The position numbers and the translations under genes are program-made. Below the pieces are notes generated by a model. That model was given only the letters and a program-made list of their open reading frames with translations, was not told where the DNA came from and did no database searches. DNA of 22,747 nucleotides from positions 122,733 through 145,479 of the forward strand of contig DHUU01000006.1 of assembly GCA_002409325.1 (NCBI GenBank), written 5' to 3'. The stretch comes from Bacteroidales bacterium UBA5226. Its GTDB lineage: Bacteria; Bacteroidota; Bacteroidia; Bacteroidales; UBA932. The first letter of the stretch is position 1. Each line of letters opens with the position of its first letter. This document shows positions 7,692 to 16,383 of the stretch, piece by piece.

Positions 7692-10625
7692 ATGAACAGT
7701 CCACGATCCTTTTTCATCGTTATTGTAGCCCTTATTATGGCAATTTCCGGCTGTAAAAAGGAAGACATGGTGTATTACATTAAAAGCAATCCGCAGGAAT
7801 TGCATTTTAGTAACAGCGGAGGGCTTGACACTGTCGCCATAACTTCAAACTCGGGGTGGACCGTGAGCGTACCCCTGGGGTGGTGTAAAACCAGCCTTAC
7901 TTCGGTTGAAACATCTGTTAAAACGGTTTTTCTGGGTTTCTCAGTGGAAAAAAATCCAACCACTCAGGCACGCAGCCAGGATGTGATTATCAGATCCAAG
8001 TCAAACAACAGCATTCAGTCTGTAATAAAGATATTTCAGGAAGCTGGAGAAGATCCGGACGATCCCGATGATCCGGAAGACCCCGACACAGCCGACACCT
8101 TGTTTATTACCCCCTCTGTGATTGAAATACCTTGTAAAGGAGGCAATTACAATTTTACATTGGGGTCCGATACGACCTGGGCCTACCAGGGAAGCAACGC
8201 TTCCTGGTGCAACCTGATATCTGAACAGTTATCGGGAAGTCGCGGGGAATACCAGATGACTCTCAGCGCCGGTACCTCAAAGCATTCCCAGTCCAGAACA
8301 GCCGTGCTGACTTTTAAAACAAGCAACGATTCTCTGGCTTATATGGAGGTGACACAACGGCCCCTGGGGATTTCAGTTATAGAAGATTTACTGTTATTCC
8401 GGGATGATGTTAACGCTTTCGCTGACCTGAGACCCTGGATGGACAGTGACAGCACCATACACCTGCTTTCGGATCTGGATCTTTCTGGCATACCCAACTG
8501 GATTCCCATAGGACTTCATACAAATGCCATGTTATTCAGTGACAAAAACAGCAGCATAGCAGGGGTTTTCAATGGAAATAACCATACAATCAGCAACCTT
8601 TCGATCACCCAGACTGATTACCGGTCTGCAGGCCTGTTCGGGTATGTGAAAAAAGCCATAATACAGGATCTCACCCTGGATCAAAGCTGTTCCATAACCC
8701 TTGAGACCGGCCAGTATCAGGACCTGTCTGCCGGTGGTATTTGCGGGACCCTGCTTGGAGGGACCCTATCCGGTTGCCATTTTCAGGGCACGATCCGGTT
8801 GACCGGGCTCAGTACAACTACCGCTACCGGTGGCATAGCCGGCGAGGTAAATACTGATGCCAGCCACAATGCATCCGTTATCAGTGATTGCTCAAACAAC
8901 GGAACCCTGCAGGGGCTGTCTCCGGTGGGAGGAATAGCAGCCAAACTGATAGGTAGCAGCATAACCGCCTGCCAGAACAATCCCGGGGCCCTGGTAAAGG
9001 GAACGGGGCTGGTGGGAGGCATTAGCGGACTATCCTGGACAAAAGGCATTATTGAAAATTCACACAACCAAGGCCGCGTGGAAGGAACCGCAGAAAAGAC
9101 GGGTGGAATATGCGGAGAGCAATTCAATCTTTCCAGGATCAGCAACTGTGTTAACCATACAGGAGCAATGGTTACCGGAACTTCACGGCTGGGAGGGATT
9201 TGCGGCTATTCTGCCAGTTCCTGCAGTATTAAAAACTGTATCAACGAAACAGATATTACAGGCATTTCCGAAACCGGAGGCATATGCGGGACCCAGTTTC
9301 TTTCCTGCTCCACAGAAGGGTGCTCCAATTCCGGAGACATTGCTGGTTCAGGAACCAATAATAACCAGAACACCGGAATAGGGGGAATCGTTGGCGGGAA
9401 TTTTGGGTCCGAGATTATCAGCTCAGAAAATTCGGGGACAGTGACAGGTCAGTCCACTGTGGGTGGTGTAGCAGGATACACCAATTATGTAATCAAAGAT
9501 TGTATCAACCTGGCCGCCATAGAAGGCGGAACGTTCATAGGAGGCCTTGCAGGCATGGCCGAGGGTACGGGTTATGTAATCTCTTTCCTTACAAACAGCG
9601 GCACGGTGACAGCATCCGGTGGAGCCGGAGGAATTATCGGCAATATTACCAATAGTATTTCTGTAAGTTTCTGTACCAACCAGGAGACAGGGGTGGTTTA
9701 TGCTTCTGCCGGAACCGCAGGCGGGATCGTCGGAACGGTCAATAATACAGCTGCTTTTGTGTCCGATTGTGAAAACCATGCCCCGGTTTCGTCCGAAAAA
9801 TGGGCGGGCGGCATTGTAGCCCTCAGTCAGGGAAAGATTCTGAATTGCCTGAATACCGGACAAGTGTCTGTGCCCTTAACCAATAACCCGGTCCAGAATG
9901 AAGAAGGTTATGTAGTTGAAGACATTACACTTGCAGGAGGTGTTGTGGCAATGACTTCCTCATCCGTGGAAAATTGTGAAAACCAGGGTGTTGTCAGCGG
10001 CTATACTGCAGGAGGGATTGTTTCGCGCTTTACATCCAGTGTGTCCTTATATAAGGTAAAAAATTGCAAAAACAGCGGTCAAGTCACTGGTACAAGAAGT
10101 GCAGCAGGGGTGGCGGCCACTATCACCAAAGGCGGAACAGCAGAAGCAGTTGAGAACTCCGGAAGTGTAACCGGACCGTATTGTGTGGGGGGGGTTGTGG
10201 CCGAAAACGTCAAGGGGTCTCTCATTAACTGTGTGAATTCAGGTCCCATCCAGGGATCGGAGACAGAAACGGATGATAAGTTTTTTGCCCTGGGTGGTAT
10301 CTGTGGGATGAATGACAGCGGCAATATGACCAATTGCAGCAATTCAGGAACAGTCACCAGGTATGGAGAAACGGGAATATACCGTTATGTGGGGGGCATG
10401 GTCGGGGTTACCGCCCGTGCCACAGGAACCGGAGGATTGCTCAAAGGGTGTTCCAATTCCGGACCGGTAAGCGGCTACGTGAGTGACGACCCGCTGGATT
10501 ATTGCTACCTGGGTGGGTTCTGCGGCTTGTTTGCCTCGGGACCGGCACCTGAAGATTGCACCAATACAGGCACCGTCAACGGCCAGCCTGCCAGTGATGA
10601 AAACATGTACGGAGGAACAAACTAA
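7692..10625 (+). CDS. Lipoprotein with two BACON domains and about 21 GLUG repeats
   Basis: A 977-residue probable surface lipoprotein. The signal peptide ends in the lipobox AISGC (Cys21). The mature start CKKED carries Lys and acidic residues of the kind tied to surface export in some Bacteroidota. Two BACON-like Ig folds follow (about 30-118 and 137-225), each ending in a typical IFQEAG or VTQRPLG strand. They are joined by an acidic Asp-Pro linker (DPDDPDDPEDPD). After a leading strand region (GVFNGNNHTISNLSIT), residues from about 310 to the end are GLUG repeats of the form GGIxG...xxCxNxGxVxG, predicting a right-handed beta-solenoid with stacked Cys and Asn ladders. Role unknown; such proteins are usually adhesins or glycan-binding surface proteins. 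The ATG at 7692 is chosen over one 33 codons upstream because it opens the signal peptide and avoids overlap with the AsmA gene. It heads a run of three lipoprotein genes spaced 18 bp apart. Confidence 0.85.
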   Translation: MNSPRSFFIVIVALIMAISGCKKEDMVYYIKSNPQELHFSNSGGLDTVAITSNSGWTVSVPLGWCKTSLTSVETSVKTVFLGFSVEKNPTTQARSQDVIIRSKSNNSIQSVIKIFQEAGEDPDDPDDPEDPDTADTLFITPSVIEIPCKGGNYNFTLGSDTTWAYQGSNASWCNLISEQLSGSRGEYQMTLSAGTSKHSQSRTAVLTFKTSNDSLAYMEVTQRPLGISVIEDLLLFRDDVNAFADLRPWMDSDSTIHLLSDLDLSGIPNWIPIGLHTNAMLFSDKNSSIAGVFNGNNHTISNLSITQTDYRSAGLFGYVKKAIIQDLTLDQSCSITLETGQYQDLSAGGICGTLLGGTLSGCHFQGTIRLTGLSTTTATGGIAGEVNTDASHNASVISDCSNNGTLQGLSPVGGIAAKLIGSSITACQNNPGALVKGTGLVGGISGLSWTKGIIENSHNQGRVEGTAEKTGGICGEQFNLSRISNCVNHTGAMVTGTSRLGGICGYSASSCSIKNCINETDITGISETGGICGTQFLSCSTEGCSNSGDIAGSGTNNNQNTGIGGIVGGNFGSEIISSENSGTVTGQSTVGGVAGYTNYVIKDCINLAAIEGGTFIGGLAGMAEGTGYVISFLTNSGTVTASGGAGGIIGNITNSISVSFCTNQETGVVYASAGTAGGIVGTVNNTAAFVSDCENHAPVSSEKWAGGIVALSQGKILNCLNTGQVSVPLTNNPVQNEEGYVVEDITLAGGVVAMTSSSVENCENQGVVSGYTAGGIVSRFTSSVSLYKVKNCKNSGQVTGTRSAAGVAATITKGGTAEAVENSGSVTGPYCVGGVVAENVKGSLINCVNSGPIQGSETETDDKFFALGGICGMNDSGNMTNCSNSGTVTRYGETGIYRYVGGMVGVTARATGTGGLLKGCSNSGPVSGYVSDDPLDYCYLGGFCGLFASGPAPEDCTNTGTVNGQPASDENMYGGTN
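8622..10595 (+). repeat. GLUG repeat array (about 21 units, coding)
   Basis: Roughly 21 imperfect protein repeats, each about 25-45 residues, carry GG(I/V)xG near the start and CxNxG(x)V(T/S)G near the end. They are diverged at DNA level (I see no long identical units), so they are an old expansion rather than a recent tandem amplification. A few units lose the Cys or the second Gly. Confidence 0.8.
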
Positions 10626-10643
10626 AACCAATAAATCATTTTA

Positions 10644-11483
10644 ATGAAATCCTTGAAATATCTTCTGCAACTGATCCCTGCTGCCGTCCTGCTGTTTCTT
10701 GCCTCCTGTTCCGTGAAACCGGAAACCATACGGATCATGTCTTACAATATCCGTCTCTCACTGGTTGATGACGGGGAGCACAACTGGAATATCCGCAAAC
10801 CTGCTTCTGTTGAAATGGTAAAGACCCTGCAGCCCGATGTTTTTGGTGTGCAGGAACCTGTATGGGAACAGATTAATTTCCTGTTGGACAGCCTGCCCGC
10901 TTACGCCAAACTGGGGGTTGCCCGGGAAGACGGGGATTCCCTGGGGGAATTCTCGGCCATATTTTACCTGAAGGACAAATTCGAGGTTTTGCGGGAAGGA
11001 AATTTCTGGCTCAGTGAAACACCCGATGTACCATCGTTGGGATGGGATGCTGCATACAAAAGGATCGTTACCTGGGGAGCTTTTAAAAACAAGGAAACAG
11101 AAAATATTTTTTATATCTTCAATACGCATTTTGACCACTTAGGCAAGGTGGCCCGGCAAGAATCCGCCTGCCTGCTGATCGACAGGATAAGAGAGATCAC
11201 CGTGGACGCTCCCGTTATTTTTATTACAGGTGATTTTAATGCTACCATTGACGATCCGCTCTTTGAACCGGTTAAGGCACATTTTTTGAATGTAAGGCAG
11301 GAAGCTCCCCTTACCGATACCATCTCTACGTACAACGGATGGGGTACTTACGACGGAGCCCCGATTGACCATATTTTTTACCGGGGAGCAAAGGCGTTGT
11401 CCTTCCGTACCGTAACCGATAACTTTGGCGTGCCTTATGTATCAGACCATTACCCGGTGCTGGCCGTTTTTGAATACGAATAA
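10644..11483 (+). CDS. Endonuclease/exonuclease/phosphatase-fold lipoprotein
   Basis: A 279-residue member of the DNase I-like EEP superfamily, metal-dependent phosphoesterases that act on nucleic acids, phosphoinositides or sphingomyelin. The lipobox LASC (Cys22) predicts an exported lipoprotein. All catalytic motifs are visible: SYNIR (33-37), the metal-binding Glu71 in VQEP, NTHFDH (160-165), GDFNA (196-200), IDHIFYRG (241-248) and the catalytic SDHYPV (267-272). It should therefore be active. The periplasmic or surface location argues against a DNA repair role; degradation of extracellular nucleic acid or a phosphodiester is inferred and substrate is open. It starts 18 bp after the GLUG protein and is followed 18 bp later by another small lipoprotein, so the three are likely one transcript. 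Confidence 0.88.
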   Translation: MKSLKYLLQLIPAAVLLFLASCSVKPETIRIMSYNIRLSLVDDGEHNWNIRKPASVEMVKTLQPDVFGVQEPVWEQINFLLDSLPAYAKLGVAREDGDSLGEFSAIFYLKDKFEVLREGNFWLSETPDVPSLGWDAAYKRIVTWGAFKNKETENIFYIFNTHFDHLGKVARQESACLLIDRIREITVDAPVIFITGDFNATIDDPLFEPVKAHFLNVRQEAPLTDTISTYNGWGTYDGAPIDHIFYRGAKALSFRTVTDNFGVPYVSDHYPVLAVFEYE

Positions 11484-11501
11484 AAAAAAGCTATAATTTC
11501 A

Positions 11502-11885
11502 ATGAAGAAAAAAGGAATCCGCATGATCACGGGACTGCTGGCAATGTCCCTGCTTACTCTTATGATGGCATCGTGCCAGAAACATTATTCAGTATCTGAC
11601 CTTCTGGGAACCTGGGCTTACCAGGACAACACCGAATATTCCATCACATTCCGTGAAGACGGGACAATGGGATATACGGCCCCCGTATCGGCTCCCTCCT
11701 ATACGCCTACCTACACGCTGGACGGGTTCTACATTTATGTCCGGGTTTATGTAGGCAGTGCCACCATAAGCGATGTGGTCGAGATCCGTTCCCTGACCCC
11801 GACCACACTGGTTGTTTATTACGACGGAGACCTTCTATTTGACGGGCAATCCCTGGACGGGGAATACACCCTGCTCAAAAGGTAG
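11502..11885 (+). CDS. Small lipocalin-like lipoprotein
   Basis: A 127-residue protein with a lipoprotein signal peptide ending in MMASC (Cys25). The mature part begins with the pattern LLGTWAYQDN...YSITFREDGTM, which resembles the first strands of the small lipocalin-like domains common in Bacteroidota lipoproteins ('GTW...FxxDGT'). Alternating strands follow, such as YIYVRVYVG, TLVVYYDG and GEYTLLKR, consistent with a small beta-barrel. No catalytic residues are apparent; binding of a small hydrophobic ligand is possible but not shown. The ATG at 11502 gives a good n-region (MKKKGIR). It is the last gene of the plus-strand run, and its stop lies 8 bp from the stop of the converging HEAT/DUF1080 gene. 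Confidence 0.78.
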   Translation: MKKKGIRMITGLLAMSLLTLMMASCQKHYSVSDLLGTWAYQDNTEYSITFREDGTMGYTAPVSAPSYTPTYTLDGFYIYVRVYVGSATISDVVEIRSLTPTTLVVYYDGDLLFDGQSLDGEYTLLKR

Positions 11886-11893
11886 TATTCCCG

Positions 11894-14800
11894 CTATAAT
11901 TCTTTAATCCTGATATTCCGGAACCACAGCCTGGAGCCGTGTCCCAGGAATCCGATCTTTCCCCCCCTTCGTTCCAGCCCGGGATGATCCCTGTCGTCGA
12001 CAGGGCCTGTCGAGATATCACCTTGGGTGATCACTTGACCATTCAGCGTAACGCGGATGGTCGTACCTTTGATATATATCTCCTGTTGGTTCCATTCTCC
12101 CACGGGCCGCAGTGCGTCGCGGTTACTGGCCGGGATCACCCCGTAGACCGATCCGTGGTATTGGTAATCCAGCAGCCAGGGCTGGTATATGGGATCGTAA
12201 TGGTCCAGGATCTGGATTTCCATACCTTCGTAAGCAGCGTCTCCGGTGCCGGGAGTACGGATGCCTACGCCGTTGTTGGCCCCCGGGGTAAGCTTGAATT
12301 CAAAGCGGAAAATGAAATCATTATACTCCTTCACGGTATACAGATCGCCAAATCCCTGCCCGGAAGGACGGACCTCCAGAATCCCGTCCCGTGTCAGGTA
12401 ATCGGTCTTGTTGCCTGTCCATTGGTGTAATGTGGTACCGTCAAAGAGCACCTCAAAGCCATTGGCTTCTTCTTCCGGTGACAGTTTGTAAGGTTCGGGA
12501 CGTTTTAGTTCCCGCACGTAGATGTCGCGGTAGGCCACCTTGCTGCCGTGTGCCTGGAGCTCGATGGCCCCGTAGGGGAAGATGGGCTGTGAGCGGTCCC
12601 AGTAATTTTCCATGACCACGTTGTCCACCACCAGTTCTCCGTTCAGATACACGGTAACGCGTTCTCCCTCCATGCGTATGAAAAAGCTGTTCCATTCCCC
12701 AAGGCGGTTATCGGCCACTGACAGGGGAGCCGACGGATTTTTTGCATTGTTGTACAGACCTCCGGATCCCACCTGGGCGCCCACATGAACACGGGCAGTG
12801 TCCCAGATCTGTACCTGGGGCGAACCCCGCAGGTATATGCCGGCATCGGCTTCGGGCCCTTCCGGGTATAGGAGCCAGTCCACATACATTTCAAAATCCC
12901 CGTAATCCCTTGTGGTGCAAAGGTTATCGCCTTTGCCCAGGAACAGCAGTTTGCCGTCTTCAACCACCCATTGGCTGAAAGCCACCTTGTCGGCCTCTTT
13001 TTGCGCCTTGGCCAGTTCTTCCGGTTTCATTCTGCTGCGCGAAAGGGGATTGCCCACAAGGCCTTGCCAGCCATCCAGGTCCTTTTCATTGAAGATGCGT
13101 TCAAATCCCTTTTCTTCAGGAATTCCAGCCAGGTATTTCTTCACGTTCTGAATGTCGTAGATGCTGTCCGGGTAACCGGCCTTTTCCACGATTTGCAGGA
13201 CTTTTTCCATCCACCGGGTGACCATGGGCCCGTGGAAATCTGTGTTGCTGACCGCCAGCCGGTATATGTTCATGGCCGCTGCCAGGGAAACATCGGGATG
13301 GGCCGAGTCCAGGTAGGGTGCCGATGCTACCATGGCCTGGAATGAGCCGGTGTTTCTCATCTGGTTCAGGAGTGCTGCCGTTTGTTCCGGTTCCCTGAAG
13401 TAATCCAGTCCCTTGCGCAGGAAAATCACTTTTTGCGCACCAGTAGGATTCCAGTCGTTAATCAGGTTTATATATGCGTTCAGGTTTCCTTCTTCCAGGT
13501 AACGTCCGCTCAAAAAGTCTACAGCCCTTTTGGTGCCGGTTGCGGCAAGGGGTTTGTAGTAAAGCGGTTGCAGCAGGGGATCGGCCTGATGCATTCTTTT
13601 GGACAGAACGTCAAATTGTTCTTCCGGGGCAAGTCCGTATAAAGAAGCCATAACAACTTGCTGCAAAGGCTCTTTCAATTCAAGAGAAGCGGTTTCCAGC
13701 AGCCGGAAGTATGTTTCCCGGTTATCGGGCCGGGCCACGCCACTCAGGGCACCGGCAGCGGCCAACCGGACTTCCGGGGAAGGATCTTCCAGGGCTTCCA
13801 GCACCAGCGGTTCGTAAACCCGTGATTTCCGCGTGCCCAGCAACGCAAGGGCGGCTGATTTTCCCGGGATGGAGGTCTTTGGATAGTTATCCATAACAGC
13901 CTGTATTACATTTCCCTCCGAGGCCAACAGGCTCTTCAGGGCAAGGTCTGTCCTCAGGGGGTCGGCACTTGTAAGCATCCCGGCCAGGAGTTGCAGACTT
14001 TGCTCTCCCGGTGTGTTCAGCAGGGCACGGGCCGAGGCCTCTGCCACCTCCAGGTCTTCGTGGCTCAGGTATGGATTGGCAATGTACGGGATCAGGGCGG
14101 GATTGCGCTGCGTGCCCAGCCAGTCCAGCACATCGGCCAGTGCCGGGGCGGAAAGACGTTTCATCTTTTTCATTATGGCCGAGTTAACCACCGGCGATAT
14201 GAACGGGCGGGTGCCTTCCAGGGCCGTCCTGCGGTACGAGCCATCGGGATCGTCCAGGGCGCGGAGCACGGTCTTCATTTCGTTCTCTTGTTGCAGGCCA
14301 ATCAGCAGCGATAGGGCAAAGCAACGGGTTTGGGAATCGTTGCCCGGTTTGATCAGGGACCTGAGTGCTTTAGTGGCTTTATGGGGATCGGAGAGAGCAA
14401 CCCGCTCCAGGAAGGTCAGAAAATCGTATGTTGGGGCTTTTGCCATTACTTCATAAGCAGCCATGGTCCCGCAACGGGAAAGAGCCTGGAAGGCCAGGGA
14501 ACGCTGTTGATCACTGCCCGTCTGGGCCAGGCTCATCAGCATTTTCTCTGCCAGCGGTGATCCCAGCCGGCCCAGACCGGTGATTGTCTCGGCCCGTAAA
14601 GGAGCACCCAGCAACAATTGCACAGCCGTATCGCCCCCAATGGCTGTTACGGCCCCGATGGCTGCCCCGGCCAGTTGATCAGAGAAAATATAAGGAGCCA
14701 GGACATTCAGGCTTTCGCCGGAGCCCAGCAATTGCAGTTGCCTGATGAAAAAGGCCTTGATCAGTGGGTCTTCCGTTTTCTCAAGGGCTTTGGCGTAATG

Positions 14801-15115
14801 ATGTGCCACCTGCGTGCGGACTTCTTCATCCACACCGGGGCGGGTTACGTATTGAACCATGCCGTCCAGGGCATATTCGGCCTGGGGCAGGGACGTTCCG
14901 TCGCTCCTGAGTTTTTGGGCAAGCATCAGGACACCTTCTTCGCCTGTTGACAACAGGTCTTCCATCAGCCGGCTGAAAAGGGCTTCATTGGCAGCCGGCA
15001 GCTGGTTCAGGGCATCGCCCACCTTGGTGGCGGTCGTTCTATGAGCATCCTGGGCTTGCATTGAAGAAAATGTGCCCAGGAGAATTAGCAATAGTATAGA
15101 GATTGTTCTTGTCAT
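11894..15115 (-). CDS. Secreted HEAT-repeat protein with two DUF1080 (3-keto-disaccharide hydrolase) domains
   Basis: A 1073-residue exported protein. A Sec signal peptide covers about 1-21 (cleavage near SMQA/QD). Residues about 45-640 are helical HEAT-like repeats (for example 'DPSPEVRLAAAGALSGVA' and 'DPDGSYRRTALEG'). Two DUF1080 domains follow, about 668-875 (FERIFNEKDLDGW to YRDIYVREL) and 883-1073 (FEVLFDGTTLHQW to FRNIRIKEL). DUF1080 is a concanavalin-like fold; characterised members hydrolyse 3-keto-glycosides after an oxidoreductase has oxidised the sugar at C3. The domains keep typical stretches DAGIYLRG and NNGVGIRTPG. Both appear complete, so they may act on different substrates or one may only bind. 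The gene starts 5 bp after the stop of the Gfo/Idh/MocA gene and is the last gene of the three-gene operon. Exact function is inferred from family and context. Confidence 0.88.
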   Translation of the reverse strand: MTRTISILLLILLGTFSSMQAQDAHRTTATKVGDALNQLPAANEALFSRLMEDLLSTGEEGVLMLAQKLRSDGTSLPQAEYALDGMVQYVTRPGVDEEVRTQVAHHYAKALEKTEDPLIKAFFIRQLQLLGSGESLNVLAPYIFSDQLAGAAIGAVTAIGGDTAVQLLLGAPLRAETITGLGRLGSPLAEKMLMSLAQTGSDQQRSLAFQALSRCGTMAAYEVMAKAPTYDFLTFLERVALSDPHKATKALRSLIKPGNDSQTRCFALSLLIGLQQENEMKTVLRALDDPDGSYRRTALEGTRPFISPVVNSAIMKKMKRLSAPALADVLDWLGTQRNPALIPYIANPYLSHEDLEVAEASARALLNTPGEQSLQLLAGMLTSADPLRTDLALKSLLASEGNVIQAVMDNYPKTSIPGKSAALALLGTRKSRVYEPLVLEALEDPSPEVRLAAAGALSGVARPDNRETYFRLLETASLELKEPLQQVVMASLYGLAPEEQFDVLSKRMHQADPLLQPLYYKPLAATGTKRAVDFLSGRYLEEGNLNAYINLINDWNPTGAQKVIFLRKGLDYFREPEQTAALLNQMRNTGSFQAMVASAPYLDSAHPDVSLAAAMNIYRLAVSNTDFHGPMVTRWMEKVLQIVEKAGYPDSIYDIQNVKKYLAGIPEEKGFERIFNEKDLDGWQGLVGNPLSRSRMKPEELAKAQKEADKVAFSQWVVEDGKLLFLGKGDNLCTTRDYGDFEMYVDWLLYPEGPEADAGIYLRGSPQVQIWDTARVHVGAQVGSGGLYNNAKNPSAPLSVADNRLGEWNSFFIRMEGERVTVYLNGELVVDNVVMENYWDRSQPIFPYGAIELQAHGSKVAYRDIYVRELKRPEPYKLSPEEEANGFEVLFDGTTLHQWTGNKTDYLTRDGILEVRPSGQGFGDLYTVKEYNDFIFRFEFKLTPGANNGVGIRTPGTGDAAYEGMEIQILDHYDPIYQPWLLDYQYHGSVYGVIPASNRDALRPVGEWNQQEIYIKGTTIRVTLNGQVITQGDISTGPVDDRDHPGLERRGGKIGFLGHGSRLWFRNIRIKEL

Positions 15116-15120
15116 GATTT

Positions 15121-16380
15121 TCAGATTTTCCAGGGTCCGCGCATGGGTTGTTCCAACAACCGGTTGGCTGCCGGATCGTCAATAAATTCCAAGGTATCGT
15201 TATCAAAATGCAATGTGCGGTTCAGCCGCACGGCAACAGCGCCCAAATTGACCAGGGTACAGCTGCGGAACCCGTTGGTTTCGTTCAGGGCGAACGGCCT
15301 GCGGGTACGGATGCATTCAATGAAATCCGTTTGCTGAGGGGCAGGATCCGGGAAATCGGCCAGTTTCAGCTGCCAGTCGGGTATGTCGCACCGGAATCCG
15401 GGGTATACGTTCCCGTTGGGTCCGGCTATGTACGGGGTATTGGGATCTCCGTAGTCATCTCCCCAGAGAACGATCTGGCACCCGTCGGCATAGGTGTAGG
15501 TAATGCTGCGCCAGGTACCCACCGCATCGTGGTGTTGCTGCGGGGCGTCTACTTCTACTTTTACCGGACTTTCGTTGTCCTTGTCCAGAAGGTACTGGAC
15601 CGGGTCCATGTAATGTTGTCCCATATCGCAGAGGCCTCCGCCGTCGTAATCCCAGTAGCCGCGGAAAGTCTGGTGCACCCGGTGCGGGTTGTAGGGCTTG
15701 TAGGGGGCGGGCCCCAGCCAGAGGTCGTAGTCCAGGTTTTCGGGAACCGGTTCGGGAACCAGGTTTTCTTTCCCTGTCCAGTAGAATTTCCAGTCGAATC
15801 CCGTGTGGCGGGATATGGTCACTTTCAGCGGCCAGCCTAACATGCCGCTGTTTACCAATTTCTTAAGGGGTTTAACTGTGGTGCCCAGCCCGTAAAAAGT
15901 ATCCGAGAAACGGAACCAGGTGTTGAGCCGGAATACGCGGGAATTCCTTTTTACGGCTTCCATGACCCGTTTGCCTTCTCCAATGGTGCGCGTCATGGGC
16001 TTTTCACACCAGATGTCCTTACCGGCTTTGGCGGCTTCTACGGACATGATCCCGTGCCAGTGGGGAGGGGTGGCAATATGGACCACATCCACGTTGGGAT
16101 CTTTTATCAGGTCCATGAAATGTGCATAAGTACGGACCTTGTCGGGGGCCATTTTGACGGCTGCTTCCAGGTGTTTGGTGTCTACATCGCAAACGGCGAC
16201 CAACCGGGCTCCCTTGTAAGCAATGTGTCCGCGGCCCATGCCGCCCACACCAATGATCCCTTTGGTCAACTGATCGCTGGGGGCAATAAAACCATTACCT
16301 CCCAGTACATGTCTGGGGAGTATGGTCAGGGCAGCCAGGCCTCCGGCTGCCTTTAGAAAATTCCTTCTGTCCAGGCTCAT
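15121..16380 (-). CDS. Tat-exported Gfo/Idh/MocA family oxidoreductase
   Basis: A 419-residue NAD(P)-dependent oxidoreductase. The N-terminus carries a twin-arginine signal (DRRNFLKAAGGLAALTI, Arg5-Arg6), so it is folded with cofactor in the cytoplasm before export. The Rossmann motif GIIGVGGMGRGH spans 41-52. The family's catalytic Lys lies in CEKPMTRT (Lys127), and GGGLCDMGQHYMDPVQYLL gives the second-domain active-site region. Such enzymes oxidise, reduce or epimerise sugars, or hydrolyse glycosides through a transient 3-keto step (GH109-like). With a DUF1080 protein 5 bp downstream, a 3-keto-sugar pathway in the periplasm is the best inference. It starts 3 bp after the stop of the C69 peptidase gene, so it is clearly in the same operon. 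Substrate unknown. Confidence 0.92.
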   Translation of the reverse strand: MSLDRRNFLKAAGGLAALTILPRHVLGGNGFIAPSDQLTKGIIGVGGMGRGHIAYKGARLVAVCDVDTKHLEAAVKMAPDKVRTYAHFMDLIKDPNVDVVHIATPPHWHGIMSVEAAKAGKDIWCEKPMTRTIGEGKRVMEAVKRNSRVFRLNTWFRFSDTFYGLGTTVKPLKKLVNSGMLGWPLKVTISRHTGFDWKFYWTGKENLVPEPVPENLDYDLWLGPAPYKPYNPHRVHQTFRGYWDYDGGGLCDMGQHYMDPVQYLLDKDNESPVKVEVDAPQQHHDAVGTWRSITYTYADGCQIVLWGDDYGDPNTPYIAGPNGNVYPGFRCDIPDWQLKLADFPDPAPQQTDFIECIRTRRPFALNETNGFRSCTLVNLGAVAVRLNRTLHFDNDTLEFIDDPAANRLLEQPMRGPWKI

Positions 16381-16383
16381 AAA

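Noticed and set aside
8622..10595. Regularly repeated DNA that could look like a CRISPR or tandem-repeat locus
   Set aside because: The units are diverged at DNA level, vary in length and keep one open frame; they are GLUG protein repeats.
15148..15840. A 230-codon open frame on the plus strand
   Set aside because: Antisense to the Gfo/Idh/MocA oxidoreductase; Val/Gly-rich with no recognisable pattern.
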